64,000 bases of DNA from Saccharomonospora xinjiangensis XJ-54 (GTDB taxonomy: Bacteria; Actinomycetota; Actinomycetes; Mycobacteriales; Pseudonocardiaceae): NCBI RefSeq assembly GCF_000258175.1, contig NZ_JH636049.1, positions 892,982 through 956,981 on the forward strand, given 5' to 3'. A model generated the notes under the pieces. It saw only the letters and a program-made list of their open reading frames with translations, ran no database searches and was not told the origin of the DNA. Numbering within the stretch: the first letter of the stretch is position 1; every line of letters starts with the position of its first letter. Positions 8,348 through 16,830 of this stretch are shown here, one piece after another. The position numbers and the translations under genes were made by a program.

Positions 8348-8965
8348 GTGCCCTTCGACCACAACGACGCCTACCATCCGTTGCTGCTCCGGCTCGCCCC
8401 CGCAGGCGCGCGGCGAGCGCTGGATGTCGGGTGTGGCGCGGGGAAACTCGCCCGCAGGCTCGCCGCGCGGGGCTTGGAGGTGGACGCGCTGGACCCCGCA
8501 GGCGAGATGCTGGCTGTGGCCTCAGCGATCGGTTCGCCCGGGCCCGGAACGATCACCTACCGGCAGGCTGACGCCGCGACTCATCCCCTGCCTTCGCAGC
8601 ACTACGACCTCATCACCTGTGTCGCGTCGTTGCACCACATGCCGTTCGACACCGTGACGCGGCTGCGTGACGCACTCGCGCCGGGTGGCGTCCTCGTGGT
8701 GCTGGGCCTGGCCGATCCCTCGACCGCACGCGACTGGGCGGTGTCGATCGGCTCGATCCCGCTCAACCTGCTGGCGAAGGCGATCGTGTCGCTGGCCGAA
8801 CGCCTCGGCGGTGGTCCCGACGGAGTTCCCACGGCCCCGGTCAGCAGCTGGGACATGTCTCTGGACGACGTCCGCCGTGAGGCCGCCAGGCTGCTGCCGG
8901 GAAGCAGGGTGCGCGTGGTTCCGTTCTGGCGCTACCTCCTCACGTACCGCCGGGTGCGAGCCTGA
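8348..8965 (+). CDS. Class I SAM-dependent methyltransferase
   Basis: Small cytosolic methyltransferase of 205 residues starting at GTG 8348. Motif I LDVGCGAGKLARRLA (about residues 23-37), the acidic motif II end in VDALDP, the LITCVASLHHMPF region and LAPGGVLVVLG show a Methyltransf_11/25 Rossmann fold. Substrate cannot be read from sequence. It is divergent from folC (64 bases apart) and its 3' end overlaps the convergent ferredoxin gene by 26 bases, so the two transcripts are antisense at their tails. A longer upstream frame lies inside folC and is spurious. Confidence 0.88.
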   Translation: MPFDHNDAYHPLLLRLAPAGARRALDVGCGAGKLARRLAARGLEVDALDPAGEMLAVASAIGSPGPGTITYRQADAATHPLPSQHYDLITCVASLHHMPFDTVTRLRDALAPGGVLVVLGLADPSTARDWAVSIGSIPLNLLAKAIVSLAERLGGGPDGVPTAPVSSWDMSLDDVRREAARLLPGSRVRVVPFWRYLLTYRRVRA

Positions 8966-9131
8966 GCGCGCCGGAGGGGCATTCATCGACCGCGACGGCG
9001 ACAGCCTCGGCGTGCTCTGCCGGAATGCCCCGCACGAGCACGACCCCGTCGTCGTCCTGATCGAACACGCCAGGGGCGGTCAGAACACACAGTCCGGACG
9101 CGACGCACACGTCCCTGCGCACCTCGATCAC
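8940..9131 (-). CDS. 3Fe-4S ferredoxin, P450 electron donor
   Basis: 63-residue ferredoxin that should carry electrons to the P450 encoded just upstream. Three cysteines (Cys9, Cys15 and one in DECPSGAL near the C-terminus) fit the CxxxGxC...C pattern of P450-partner 3Fe-4S ferredoxins. The GTG at 9131 is chosen because it makes a GTGA overlap with the P450 stop; a longer frame extending to 9290 lies inside the P450 gene. No ferredoxin reductase is present in the window, so a housekeeping reductase must serve it. Confidence 0.9.
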   Translation of the reverse strand: MIEVRRDVCVASGLCVLTAPGVFDQDDDGVVLVRGIPAEHAEAVAVAVDECPSGALRLAPGGT

Positions 9132-10312
9132 GACCACTCCACGGGCAGTGCGTGCACACCGTAGATCGCCATGTCGTGGCGCAGCGGCACCTCCTCGGGT
9201 GGAACGGCCAAGCGCAGCTTCGGGAACCTCCCGAACAACGCCGGGTACGCCGCTGCCATCTCGATGCGGGCGAGCTGCTGCCCGAGGCACTGGTGCACGC
9301 CGTATCCGAAAGCCAGGTGGCCGCGCGCGTTCCGGGCGAGGTCGAGCGTGTGGGGCTCGGCGAACCGGTCGGCATCGCGGTTGGCCGCGGGAATCGAGAG
9401 GATCACCGTGTCGCCGTATTTGATCCGCTGCCCGCCCAGTTCGAGGTCTTCGAGGGCGGCGCGGCCGGTGCCGAACTGGATGATCGAGAGGTATCGCAGC
9501 AGTTCCTCCACCGCCGAGGCCACGGGCACGGCCCCTGAACGCAAGGCCTCGGCCTGCTCCGGATGGCTCAGCAGGGCAAAGGTGCCGAGCGCCAGCATGT
9601 TGGCCGTGGTCTCGTGTCCCGCGACATGCAGCAGCAGCGCGATGCCCAGGAGTTCCTCCTCGTCGAACTCCTCCTCCTCCGAGACGAGACCGCTCAGGAG
9701 GTCGTCGCCGGGGCTCCGGCGTTTCCGCGTGATGAGCTCGCTCAGGTATCCGAGCAGGGTCGTCATCGCCTCTGCCGCGTCCGCGTCTGAGGCGTCGAGG
9801 CGGAGCAACGTCGAGGCGGCACTTTCGAACAACCCCCTGTCCTCAGTCGGCACACCGAGCAGCTCACAGATCACCAGAGACGGCACGGGCAACGCGAAGG
9901 TGCTCACGAGGTCGGCGCCCTGGCCCTTGCTCTCGAGGACGTCGAGGCGTTCGGCCACGATCTGCTCGATCCGAGGGCGCAGCGCGTTCATCCTCCGCAC
10001 GGTGAACTGTCCCGTGAGCGCCCTGCGATAGCGGGTGTGGTCCGGTGGGTCCATGGCGATGAAGAAGCCACGCAGCGCGCTCTGGCCCGTTTCGAACCCC
10101 TCGATCTTGGGCCGCTCCACGGGAACCCTGCGCAGCTCCATCTTGGTGGAGAAGCGCGGGTCGGCAAGCACCTGTCTCGCGAGGCCGTGGTCGGTGACGA
10201 GCCAGCCGACGTGCCCGTCGGGGAAGGCCAGCGGGCGCAGGGGCTCGCCGTCGAGCAGCGACGACGGCGGGTCGAACGGATTCGTTCGGGCTATCGGCAG
10301 TGGCAAGGCCAT
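9128..10312 (-). CDS. Cytochrome P450 (CYP105/107-like)
   Basis: Soluble class I monooxygenase, 394 residues. The I-helix oxygen-binding motif LHVAGHETT, the K-helix ExxR in EELLRYL, and the heme loop FGYGVHQCLGQ with Cys342 are intact. Overall length and motifs match the actinobacterial CYP105/107-type xenobiotic or secondary-metabolite hydroxylases. It is co-translated with a 3Fe-4S ferredoxin and faces a TetR regulator across a 79-base AT-rich spacer. This looks like an inducible detoxification module: the TetR ligand is probably the P450 substrate. Confidence 0.93.
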   Translation of the reverse strand: MALPLPIARTNPFDPPSSLLDGEPLRPLAFPDGHVGWLVTDHGLARQVLADPRFSTKMELRRVPVERPKIEGFETGQSALRGFFIAMDPPDHTRYRRALTGQFTVRRMNALRPRIEQIVAERLDVLESKGQGADLVSTFALPVPSLVICELLGVPTEDRGLFESAASTLLRLDASDADAAEAMTTLLGYLSELITRKRRSPGDDLLSGLVSEEEEFDEEELLGIALLLHVAGHETTANMLALGTFALLSHPEQAEALRSGAVPVASAVEELLRYLSIIQFGTGRAALEDLELGGQRIKYGDTVILSIPAANRDADRFAEPHTLDLARNARGHLAFGYGVHQCLGQQLARIEMAAAYPALFGRFPKLRLAVPPEEVPLRHDMAIYGVHALPVEWS

Positions 10313-10332
10313 ATAAGCTCCTTTCGCTGAAG

Positions 10333-10376
10333 CTAAAGTTACACTGACTTGATTTTTACAGTCAATGAAGTTTTAG
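10333..10376. promoter_or_regulatory. TetR operator over the P450 promoter
   Basis: A 44-base imperfect inverted repeat: 17-base arms (10333-10349 and 10360-10376, 13 of 17 positions matching) around a 10-base AT-rich centre. On the minus strand it overlaps a good promoter for the P450, TTGACT at 10365-10360 and GTAACT at 10342-10337 with 17 bases between. The region is markedly AT-rich against its surroundings. Binding by the adjacent TetR protein is inferred. Confidence 0.7.
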
Positions 10377-10391
10377 GGGGCCAGTTCTACA

Positions 10392-11021
10392 GTGATGTCC
10401 ATGACCGAGGTCGGGTTGCGCGAGCGCAAGAAGGAACGGACACGCCACGCCCTCCAGCGGGAGGCTCTGCGCCTGTTCACGGAGAAGGGCTACGCGGAGA
10501 CGACCGTCGCCGAAATCGCCGCCGCGGCCGACGTCTCCACGAAGACCCTGTTCAACTACTTCAGAGGCAAGGAGGACATCCTCTTCGCACACCGGAGGCA
10601 GCGCATCGACGTCGTCGAGGCGAAGCTCGCCGAGCACACGGCGACACTGTCACCGAGGGACGCGTTGCTCGCCACCGCGAACGACCTGCTGCACCTGCTG
10701 CTCGAAGGAGACAGCGGCGGCACCGGCGCCGAGCAGATCGCGCAGGGGCGGCTCATCCTGTCGGTCCCTGAGCTGCGCGGCGCTGCTCTGAGCCTGCTCC
10801 ACGAAGCACAACTCAGGCTGGCCACCGTGTTGCACAACGCGTATCCCGGCGTGCTCACTCAGGCGGAGGCCGCCGCAGCCGTCGGCGCCCTGATCGGGGC
10901 GATGCAAAGCGCGGGACTGTCGGCGATCCTCCCTTCCGGGTCCACATCGGACGCCTACGCCGCCGCGCGCGAGGCCGTGCGCGTCGTCACGCGAGGGCTG
11001 GACGGGCTGCCGCACGCATGA
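10392..11021 (+). CDS. TetR/AcrR-family transcriptional regulator
   Basis: 209-residue repressor. The N-terminal helix-turn-helix is intact: TVAEIAAAADVSTKTLFNYF at about residues 38-57, preceded by RHALQREALRLFTEKGYAETT. The C-terminal ligand domain is all helical and diverged. It is divergent from the P450/ferredoxin operon and the shared spacer carries a large inverted repeat, so autoregulation plus control of the P450 is expected. Start codons GTG 10392, ATG 10395 and ATG 10401 are all possible; the GGGGG at 10376-10380 best serves the first two. Confidence 0.9.
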   Translation: MMSMTEVGLRERKKERTRHALQREALRLFTEKGYAETTVAEIAAAADVSTKTLFNYFRGKEDILFAHRRQRIDVVEAKLAEHTATLSPRDALLATANDLLHLLLEGDSGGTGAEQIAQGRLILSVPELRGAALSLLHEAQLRLATVLHNAYPGVLTQAEAAAAVGALIGAMQSAGLSAILPSGSTSDAYAAAREAVRVVTRGLDGLPHA

Positions 11022-11025
11022 CGAA

Positions 11026-11064
11026 GCCGGTACCGGACGGCATCACTCGCCGTCCGGCACCGGC
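11026..11064. terminator. Hairpin between tetR and the ThuA/GSDH gene
   Basis: Arms of 15 bases (11026-11040 and 11050-11064) with one mismatch and a 9-base loop. It lies between converging stops and is followed on the plus strand by CTTTGC. Likely a bidirectional terminator. Confidence 0.7.
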
Positions 11065-11112
11065 CTTTGCGGGGACGGCCCGGCATCCGCCCCCACGGCT
11101 GTCACCGATCCG

Positions 11113-14100
11113 TCACGCGCGCCACTGCTCGATCAGTGCCCTCGCATCACGGACCAGCACGGTCTTCACTTCCTCGTCCCGAACCTGCTTCTCGACCTCG
11201 GCGACGAACTTCTCCAGCGTCGTCGCGGCCGCGGCGACATCGGTCCGCCGCAGTTTCTCCACCGCGACGAGCCTTCCGTCCAGGTTCTTCTCGACAGCCC
11301 TGCTGACGCGTTCGTCCTCCGCGAAGCGCTTCACCAGTGCCCGCAGGTCCTCGACGGAGGTCGTCACCGTGAAGGTGACCTTCCGCTCCGCCGTGTTGCC
11401 CGCCTTGTCGGTGGCTGTCACCACCAGCTCGTGGGCACCCAGGTCAAGGGTGTACAGCGGCAGCCGCACACCGTTGTCCACGATCTCTCCGTCGAGCGTC
11501 GCCTCCACGGAAGCCACACCCGAGCCGGAATCCGTCGCCTCGAAGCCCAGCGTGAGATCACCGGAGTCGCCGTAGGACGCGCCGTCCTCCACACCGGACA
11601 CCGTGACGGTCGGGGCTTCGCCGTCGGCCTGCGCGACGCCGTCGCCGATGAACGTAAGCGAGTCGAGGTCGAAGGGGCTGGTTCCGCCGCGGAACACGAC
11701 GAACAGCTCGGTCGTCCCACCGGGGTCGGTCACGGCGACAGGGGGCAGCTCCACGTACTTGTCCCAGCCGCCCGTCGCGGGCACGTCCACCTCGGCGACG
11801 AGCGGACCGTCCACCGCGCCCGCACGCAGCTCCACCGCTCCACCACGGCCGTCCGGAGCCGACACGCGCAGCGACACCTCGTCGATGCCGGTGAAGTTCA
11901 CCGGGGTGAACGCGATCCAGTCACCGTCGCTGATGTCACCGATCCGCTTGCCGTTCTCCGCACCCGCGTGGTTCACCACGCGGATGCCCTGCGACGACGT
12001 GAAGTACTCCGCCTGCTTGTGCTTGGGCTGGAGCACCACGGTGTCCCTGCCGGTCAGCGCGGGCACACCGTCGCCACCGTGGTCGGTGTAGCTGGCATCG
12101 ACGGAGTAGAAGATGTTCGCACCGGCGTGCCCGTCGTCCACGATCGTCTCGATCACACCCTCGCAGGCGTTGACCGGGTCCATCGGGTGCGCATGCGCGT
12201 CGTGGCCGAGTGCGGGCTGGACGACGACCTCAGCACAGTCGATCTCGCCGTCCTCCGCGTCGGTGACATCGACGTCGAAGGGCACCCTGTCACCGAATTC
12301 GAAGAAACCGCCGTCAGCGGGTGCCTTCACCGACACCGAGGGCGCGGTGTTGCCCACCGTCACGGTCACGTTGCCCACACCCGTCTTCCCCGTCGCGTCC
12401 GTCACCGTGAGCTGGACGTTGTACTGCCCGTTCTCGGTGTACGTGTGCGTCGGGTTGGCCTCGGTGGACGTGCCGCCGTCACCGAAGTCCCACGAGTACG
12501 TGATCTCCGTCTGCTCGGGGTCGTGTGTGCCCTCGCTGCTGAACGACACCGCAAGCGGGTTCGTGCCCGACGTCGGGTCGGCACTCACCTCGACCACCGG
12601 CCGCCGGTTGCCCTGGTTGTACTCGATGCGGTACAGGCCGGAGTCCGGGTTGTCGCGTCCGTAGCCGCCGCCCCACTCCAGCAGGTACAGCGCACCGTCG
12701 GGACCGAACCGCATGTCCATCGGGGCGAGTGTGCGCTGACTCGTCAGCCACGGGTCGAGGTTCAGGACCTCACCCTGCTCATCGAGTGTGATCGTGTAGA
12801 TCTTGTTGCGCGCCCACTCGTAGAAGAACGGCTTGCCGTCGTAGTACTCGGGGAACTTGATCTCCGAATCCAGGGCGGGGTCGTACCGGTACACCGGTCC
12901 GCCCATCGGCGCGGCGCCGCCCGTGCCGAGGATCGGGAACTCCTCGGACGCGCCGTAGCCGTACCACACGTCGGCTTCCTGCGCGGCGGGCAGCTCGGTG
13001 AGCCCCGTGTTGTTCGGCGAGTCGTTCACCGGGTTGGCGCAGTCGAACTTCTCCCCCGACGTTCCGGTGGCGAAGTCGTAGTCGTTGTACGCGATGTTGT
13101 TCGCGACGCAGTAGGGCCAGCCGTAGAAGCCCGGCTCCTTCACGATGTTCCACTCGACCTTGCCGTCAGGGCCTCTGTTCGGGTCCGCTGTACCGGAGTC
13201 GGGTCCGTAGTCGGCGAGATAGATGGTGCCATCAATGTCCACAGTGAACCGGAACGGGTTGCGGAAACCCATCGCGTAGATCTCCGGCAGTGTCTTCTCC
13301 GTTCCCGGGGCGAACATGTTGCCCTCCGGCACGGTGTATCCGCCGTCGGCCTGCGGGGTGATGCGGAGAATCTTGCCGCGGAGGTCGTTGGTGTTCGCCG
13401 CGGTCTTCTGCGCGTCGAAGAGATCACGCCCCTCCCGCTCGTCGATGGGGGTGAAGCCACTCGACTCGAACGGGTTCGTGTCATCGCCGACGCCGATGTA
13501 GAGGTTGCCGTCCGGCCCGAAAGTCAGGTAACCGCCCGTGTGGCCGGGCTCGGCGCGACGCGACGCCGGAATGTCCAGGATCTTCGCCTCTGTGCCCTGC
13601 GAGATCGTGTTGCCCTCCACCGTGAACCGGGACACCCGGTTGATCTCCTCCTCGCCAGGAGGCGAGTAGTACAGGTAGACCCAGCCGTTCTCGGAGAAGT
13701 CCGGATCGAGCACCAGCCCGACGAGACCGTCCTCACCGCCGGAGTAGACCGGCAACTCCATCGCGGTGGAGGTGCTTTCGGCGGCCGGGTCGTACACCAT
13801 CACGCGGCCGAGGATCTCGGTGTAGAACACGCGGCCGTCCGGCGCGATGTCCATCGCGGTCGGAGCCTGCGTGTTGGTGTCCAGCGCGACCTTCTCGAAC
13901 GCGCTATCCACCGTGGCCGAGCAGTCGGCGTCCACGGTACGGGCGGCCGTGCGCACGCCACCGAGGATGTGCTGGATGAACAGTTCCTCGCTGTACGCCG
14001 CCGTGTCGTGGCCCATCGCCGTCGCCCAGACCCGGGCCAGCCCCACGTCGCGGCACCAGGAGATCGGGTGGTCCGCACCCATCGCGTCGGGACCGGGATC

Positions 14101-14712
14101 GTACGTTGACTCGTCGGCCGACACGAGCACGTGCACGTCACCGCGCATGCTCTTGTCGAAGTTGTACCACTCCTCGGCGCGTTCCCAGCGCGCCGGAAGC
14201 CCTTCCGTCGAGGGTTGCCGGTGGTCGGTGACCTTCGCCGTGCCGTCGAGCACGCCCGGCGAGTGGGACGGCATGTGCGCACCCGCGTTGACGAGGTCGT
14301 CCCAGTAGGGGAAGTCGTTCTCGATCCCCATGTCCGTGGCGTTGTGGATGGCGGCGATACCGCCACCGTCCTCGACGTAGCTCTGCATCGCCTCGCGTTG
14401 CGCGTCGTTCTCCCACACCATGCCCGAGGTCTGGAACATGATGACGACGTCGTACTCGGCGAGGTCGGTCTCGTTGAAGACGGTGGAGTCTTCTGTGTGG
14501 TCGAACGTGAAGTTGTGCTCCGCGGCCAGGTTCTCGAACATCGCGATCCCCGCCGGGATCGACGCATGCCGATAGCCTTCCGTCTTGGTGAACAACAGCG
14601 CGTGGAACTCGGCTTCCTGGGCCTGGGCGCCTGCCGGGAGCAACCCGGCGGCGAGCACCCCGCCGAGCGCGCCGGCGCCGATGCGCGACAACAGTGTCTT
14701 GCGTCTACTCAT
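11113..14712 (-). CDS. Secreted ThuA / sugar-dehydrogenase multidomain protein
   Basis: 1199-residue exported protein. Rough domains: twin-arginine-like signal (MSRRKTLLSRIG...AQAQ, 1-31); ThuA-like glutamine-amidotransferase fold (35-260; FTKTEGYRHASI, GGIAAIHNATD); glucose/sorbosone dehydrogenase beta-propeller (270-705; LTFGPDGNLYIGVGDD, YAMGFRNPFRFTVD); PKD (705-790; YSWDFGDGGTS); a second beta domain (790-880); CBM6-like carbohydrate module (895-1025; GIRVVNHAGAENGKRIGDIS); Ig-like domain (1027-1120); helical C-terminus resembling FIMAH. ThuA domains occur in 3-keto-sugar metabolism and the propeller oxidises aldoses, so it may bind polysaccharide and oxidise released sugars. It is the last gene of the sugar ABC operon, 66 bases after the epimerase. 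Cofactor (PQQ or other) is not proven. Confidence 0.85.
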   Translation of the reverse strand: MSRRKTLLSRIGAGALGGVLAAGLLPAGAQAQEAEFHALLFTKTEGYRHASIPAGIAMFENLAAEHNFTFDHTEDSTVFNETDLAEYDVVIMFQTSGMVWENDAQREAMQSYVEDGGGIAAIHNATDMGIENDFPYWDDLVNAGAHMPSHSPGVLDGTAKVTDHRQPSTEGLPARWERAEEWYNFDKSMRGDVHVLVSADESTYDPGPDAMGADHPISWCRDVGLARVWATAMGHDTAAYSEELFIQHILGGVRTAARTVDADCSATVDSAFEKVALDTNTQAPTAMDIAPDGRVFYTEILGRVMVYDPAAESTSTAMELPVYSGGEDGLVGLVLDPDFSENGWVYLYYSPPGEEEINRVSRFTVEGNTISQGTEAKILDIPASRRAEPGHTGGYLTFGPDGNLYIGVGDDTNPFESSGFTPIDEREGRDLFDAQKTAANTNDLRGKILRITPQADGGYTVPEGNMFAPGTEKTLPEIYAMGFRNPFRFTVDIDGTIYLADYGPDSGTADPNRGPDGKVEWNIVKEPGFYGWPYCVANNIAYNDYDFATGTSGEKFDCANPVNDSPNNTGLTELPAAQEADVWYGYGASEEFPILGTGGAAPMGGPVYRYDPALDSEIKFPEYYDGKPFFYEWARNKIYTITLDEQGEVLNLDPWLTSQRTLAPMDMRFGPDGALYLLEWGGGYGRDNPDSGLYRIEYNQGNRRPVVEVSADPTSGTNPLAVSFSSEGTHDPEQTEITYSWDFGDGGTSTEANPTHTYTENGQYNVQLTVTDATGKTGVGNVTVTVGNTAPSVSVKAPADGGFFEFGDRVPFDVDVTDAEDGEIDCAEVVVQPALGHDAHAHPMDPVNACEGVIETIVDDGHAGANIFYSVDASYTDHGGDGVPALTGRDTVVLQPKHKQAEYFTSSQGIRVVNHAGAENGKRIGDISDGDWIAFTPVNFTGIDEVSLRVSAPDGRGGAVELRAGAVDGPLVAEVDVPATGGWDKYVELPPVAVTDPGGTTELFVVFRGGTSPFDLDSLTFIGDGVAQADGEAPTVTVSGVEDGASYGDSGDLTLGFEATDSGSGVASVEATLDGEIVDNGVRLPLYTLDLGAHELVVTATDKAGNTAERKVTFTVTTSVEDLRALVKRFAEDERVSRAVEKNLDGRLVAVEKLRRTDVAAAATTLEKFVAEVEKQVRDEEVKTVLVRDARALIEQWRA

Positions 14713-14778
14713 GGAATCCTCACGGTGAGAAGAGGGAGATGAGCGAGCACGGCGTGCCGGCGCCGTCCACGGTGGGAA

Positions 14779-15639
14779 TCACGATCCGAGCGGCTGCGAC
14801 ATCACCTCCTTGAGGAAGGCAAGCCCGTCCACAGCCAGTGCGTCCTGGCTCGTCGCGAGCGGGCGCCAGATCGAGGCGGCGGTCGCGATGCTGTCGTTGT
14901 GGGACGTGAAGGACTCGATGCAGAGCGAGCCGAGGTAGTTGGCGTCGGCGATCGCGGCGAGCAGGTGCGGCCAGTCGAAGTGGTCGCGGCCCGGTGTGCC
15001 CCGGTCGTTGGCGCACACCTGCACGTGGGCGATGCGCCCGTGAGCCGAGCGGATGGCCGACGCGATGTCACGTTCCTCGATGTTCTGGTGGTAGAGATCC
15101 AGCGCGATGCCGCACCCCGGCAGCCCGTCCATCGCCCGCAACGTCTGGTCCACGGTGTTGAACAGGCTGGTCTCGTAGCGGTTGAGCGGCTCGACGGCGA
15201 GGACAACCCCGGCGTCGGCCGCGTGCTCCACCACAGGGCCGATGTTGTCGCGCCACTCACGGACGCACTCGGCTCGCTCGCGTTCGGTCATCCGCCAGGT
15301 CCGGCCCACGGAGGTGTACGCGGGCCCCGCCAGCGCGGGCGCCCCGAGCGAGGCCGCGATGTCGAGGCACCGGCGCAGGTAGTCCTGAGTGGCGGCGACC
15401 GTGGCGGCGTCAGCTCGGACCAGCTCGCGCCCCTCGGACATGACGAGGACCAGTGACGCTCCCAAGCCGTGGTCGGCGAGCAGCTCCGCCGCCTCGGCGG
15501 GGTCCCAGTCCCCGAGGTTCTCCACGGGGAGCTCGGCGACGTCGAACCCCGCCGACGCGATGGCTGGCACCAGCTCACGAAGGCCCTTGCCGTCCAGCGG
15601 GGACGTCCAGACCCAGGTGTTCACCCCGATGGGATGCAC
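14779..15639 (-). CDS. Sugar phosphate isomerase/epimerase (xylose isomerase-like TIM barrel)
   Basis: 286-residue AP_endonuc_2-fold enzyme. Metal-binding residues are recognisable in LAVEPLNRYETS (Glu), ALDLYHQNIEE (Asp/His), HVQVCANDRGTPGRDHFDW (His/Asp) and LCIESF (Glu), as in D-tagatose/D-psicose 3-epimerases and related sugar isomerases. It lies 12 bases after the substrate-binding protein gene, so it should act on the imported sugar or a derivative. The GTG start at 15639 has AGGGGAG upstream. The exact substrate is unknown; enzymes of this fold also act on 3-keto-glycosides and inositols. Confidence 0.87.
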   Translation of the reverse strand: MHPIGVNTWVWTSPLDGKGLRELVPAIASAGFDVAELPVENLGDWDPAEAAELLADHGLGASLVLVMSEGRELVRADAATVAATQDYLRRCLDIAASLGAPALAGPAYTSVGRTWRMTERERAECVREWRDNIGPVVEHAADAGVVLAVEPLNRYETSLFNTVDQTLRAMDGLPGCGIALDLYHQNIEERDIASAIRSAHGRIAHVQVCANDRGTPGRDHFDWPHLLAAIADANYLGSLCIESFTSHNDSIATAASIWRPLATSQDALAVDGLAFLKEVMSQPLGS

Positions 15640-15651
15640 TCGTGGCTCCCC

Positions 15652-16830
15652 TCACTTCCAGCGCTGCGGGAAGCCGGGCATCTCCTGGCAGCCGCACAGC
15701 GCGTAGTGCAACGGCGGCATACCGGCCGAGAGGTAGTCGTCGAGGTTGTCCGAGGTCACCACCGGCTGCGGCAGGATCCACTCGCTCGGCACCTCCTCGC
15801 CCTTCAGGATCTTGAGCGCGGCGATGACGGGCGTGCGCCACTGGTAGGTCGGGTACGTGGGCGCCAGCGCGGTGAGGTTCTCGCTCTTCCACTTCTCAAG
15901 GAACTGCTGCTGGTCCTCACCAGAGATGGCGGGAGCCTCCATGCCCTGGTCCTCGAACGCCTCCAGCACCGCGACCGCCGCCGTGCCGTCGTCCATCCAG
16001 ATGCCGTCGATCTGTCCCTCGCGCTGGAGGTAGTCACTGACGATGTTCTTCGCACCCGCGGTGTCGTTCTCGGTGAACTCCACGCCCACGACGTCAACCC
16101 CACGGTCGGCGAAGATCCGCTCGGCCGCTGCCCACCGATGTTCCAGCACATCGACACCCGGCAGCACCCGAAGGGCCAGTACCTTGCCACCCTCACCCAC
16201 CTCGTCGGCGAGGAAGTCCGCGGCCGACGCACCGAACGCGTAACCTCCGATGGGATGGATGAACGTCACGGGACAGTCGGTGTTGACACCGCGGTCGAAC
16301 ACGATCACCGGCATCCCGTTGTCACACGCCCGCTCCACGGCAGGCGTCAGCGTCGAGGTCGTGTTCGGTGAGACGATGAGCGCGTCACAGCCCTGCGAGG
16401 TCAGCGACGCGATGTCGCTGATCTGCTTGTCGTCCTTCGCCTCCGCGTCGAGCACGGTGAACTTCTCGATCTCGTCGTGCAGGTCCACTTCGGCCTGCAT
16501 GGTCTTCCATCCGACCTGCCGCCACGGGTTGTCCACCGACGCGTTCGAGAAGCACAGGTGGTAGGGGCCGTCGTTCGCGTACTCGGAGGTGTCAACCAGC
16601 TCCGGTTCGAGCGCCTGCTCCCACGGCTTGTCCGCGGGCCCCTCGGCTGTGGCGTCCCGCAGCGCGAGCTGCCGCTCGTACTCGGCCTTGTCGAAGAACT
16701 CGTTGTTCGACTGCGACGACTCGGCCTGCGCGGTGTCCCCCGCTCCGGTCTCGGCGGGAAGTTCGCTGGTGCAGCTCGCCATCGCGAGTGCACCGACCGC
16801 CGCGACGGCGGTCAGCCATGTCTTTCTCAT
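15652..16830 (-). CDS. Sugar ABC transporter substrate-binding lipoprotein
   Basis: Extracellular sugar receptor, 392 residues, family PBP type 1 (RbsB/CUT2-like). A signal peptide ends in the lipobox LAMASC with Cys20 as the lipid anchor. A Ser/Gln/Glu-rich linker follows, then the two-lobe fold: YHLCFSNASVDNPWRQ, DALIVSPNTTS, MPVIVFDRG, GIWMDDGTAAVAVLEAF. It has an unusual C-terminal pair of cysteines (YALCGCQEM). AAGGAG precedes the ATG. Located between the permease genes and the epimerase. Confidence 0.92.
   Translation of the reverse strand: MRKTWLTAVAAVGALAMASCTSELPAETGAGDTAQAESSQSNNEFFDKAEYERQLALRDATAEGPADKPWEQALEPELVDTSEYANDGPYHLCFSNASVDNPWRQVGWKTMQAEVDLHDEIEKFTVLDAEAKDDKQISDIASLTSQGCDALIVSPNTTSTLTPAVERACDNGMPVIVFDRGVNTDCPVTFIHPIGGYAFGASAADFLADEVGEGGKVLALRVLPGVDVLEHRWAAAERIFADRGVDVVGVEFTENDTAGAKNIVSDYLQREGQIDGIWMDDGTAAVAVLEAFEDQGMEAPAISGEDQQQFLEKWKSENLTALAPTYPTYQWRTPVIAALKILKGEEVPSEWILPQPVVTSDNLDDYLSAGMPPLHYALCGCQEMPGFPQRWK

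Noticed and set aside
10333..10376. Rho-independent terminator
   Set aside because: The inverted repeat is AT-rich, lies between divergent starts and overlaps a promoter, so an operator is the better reading.
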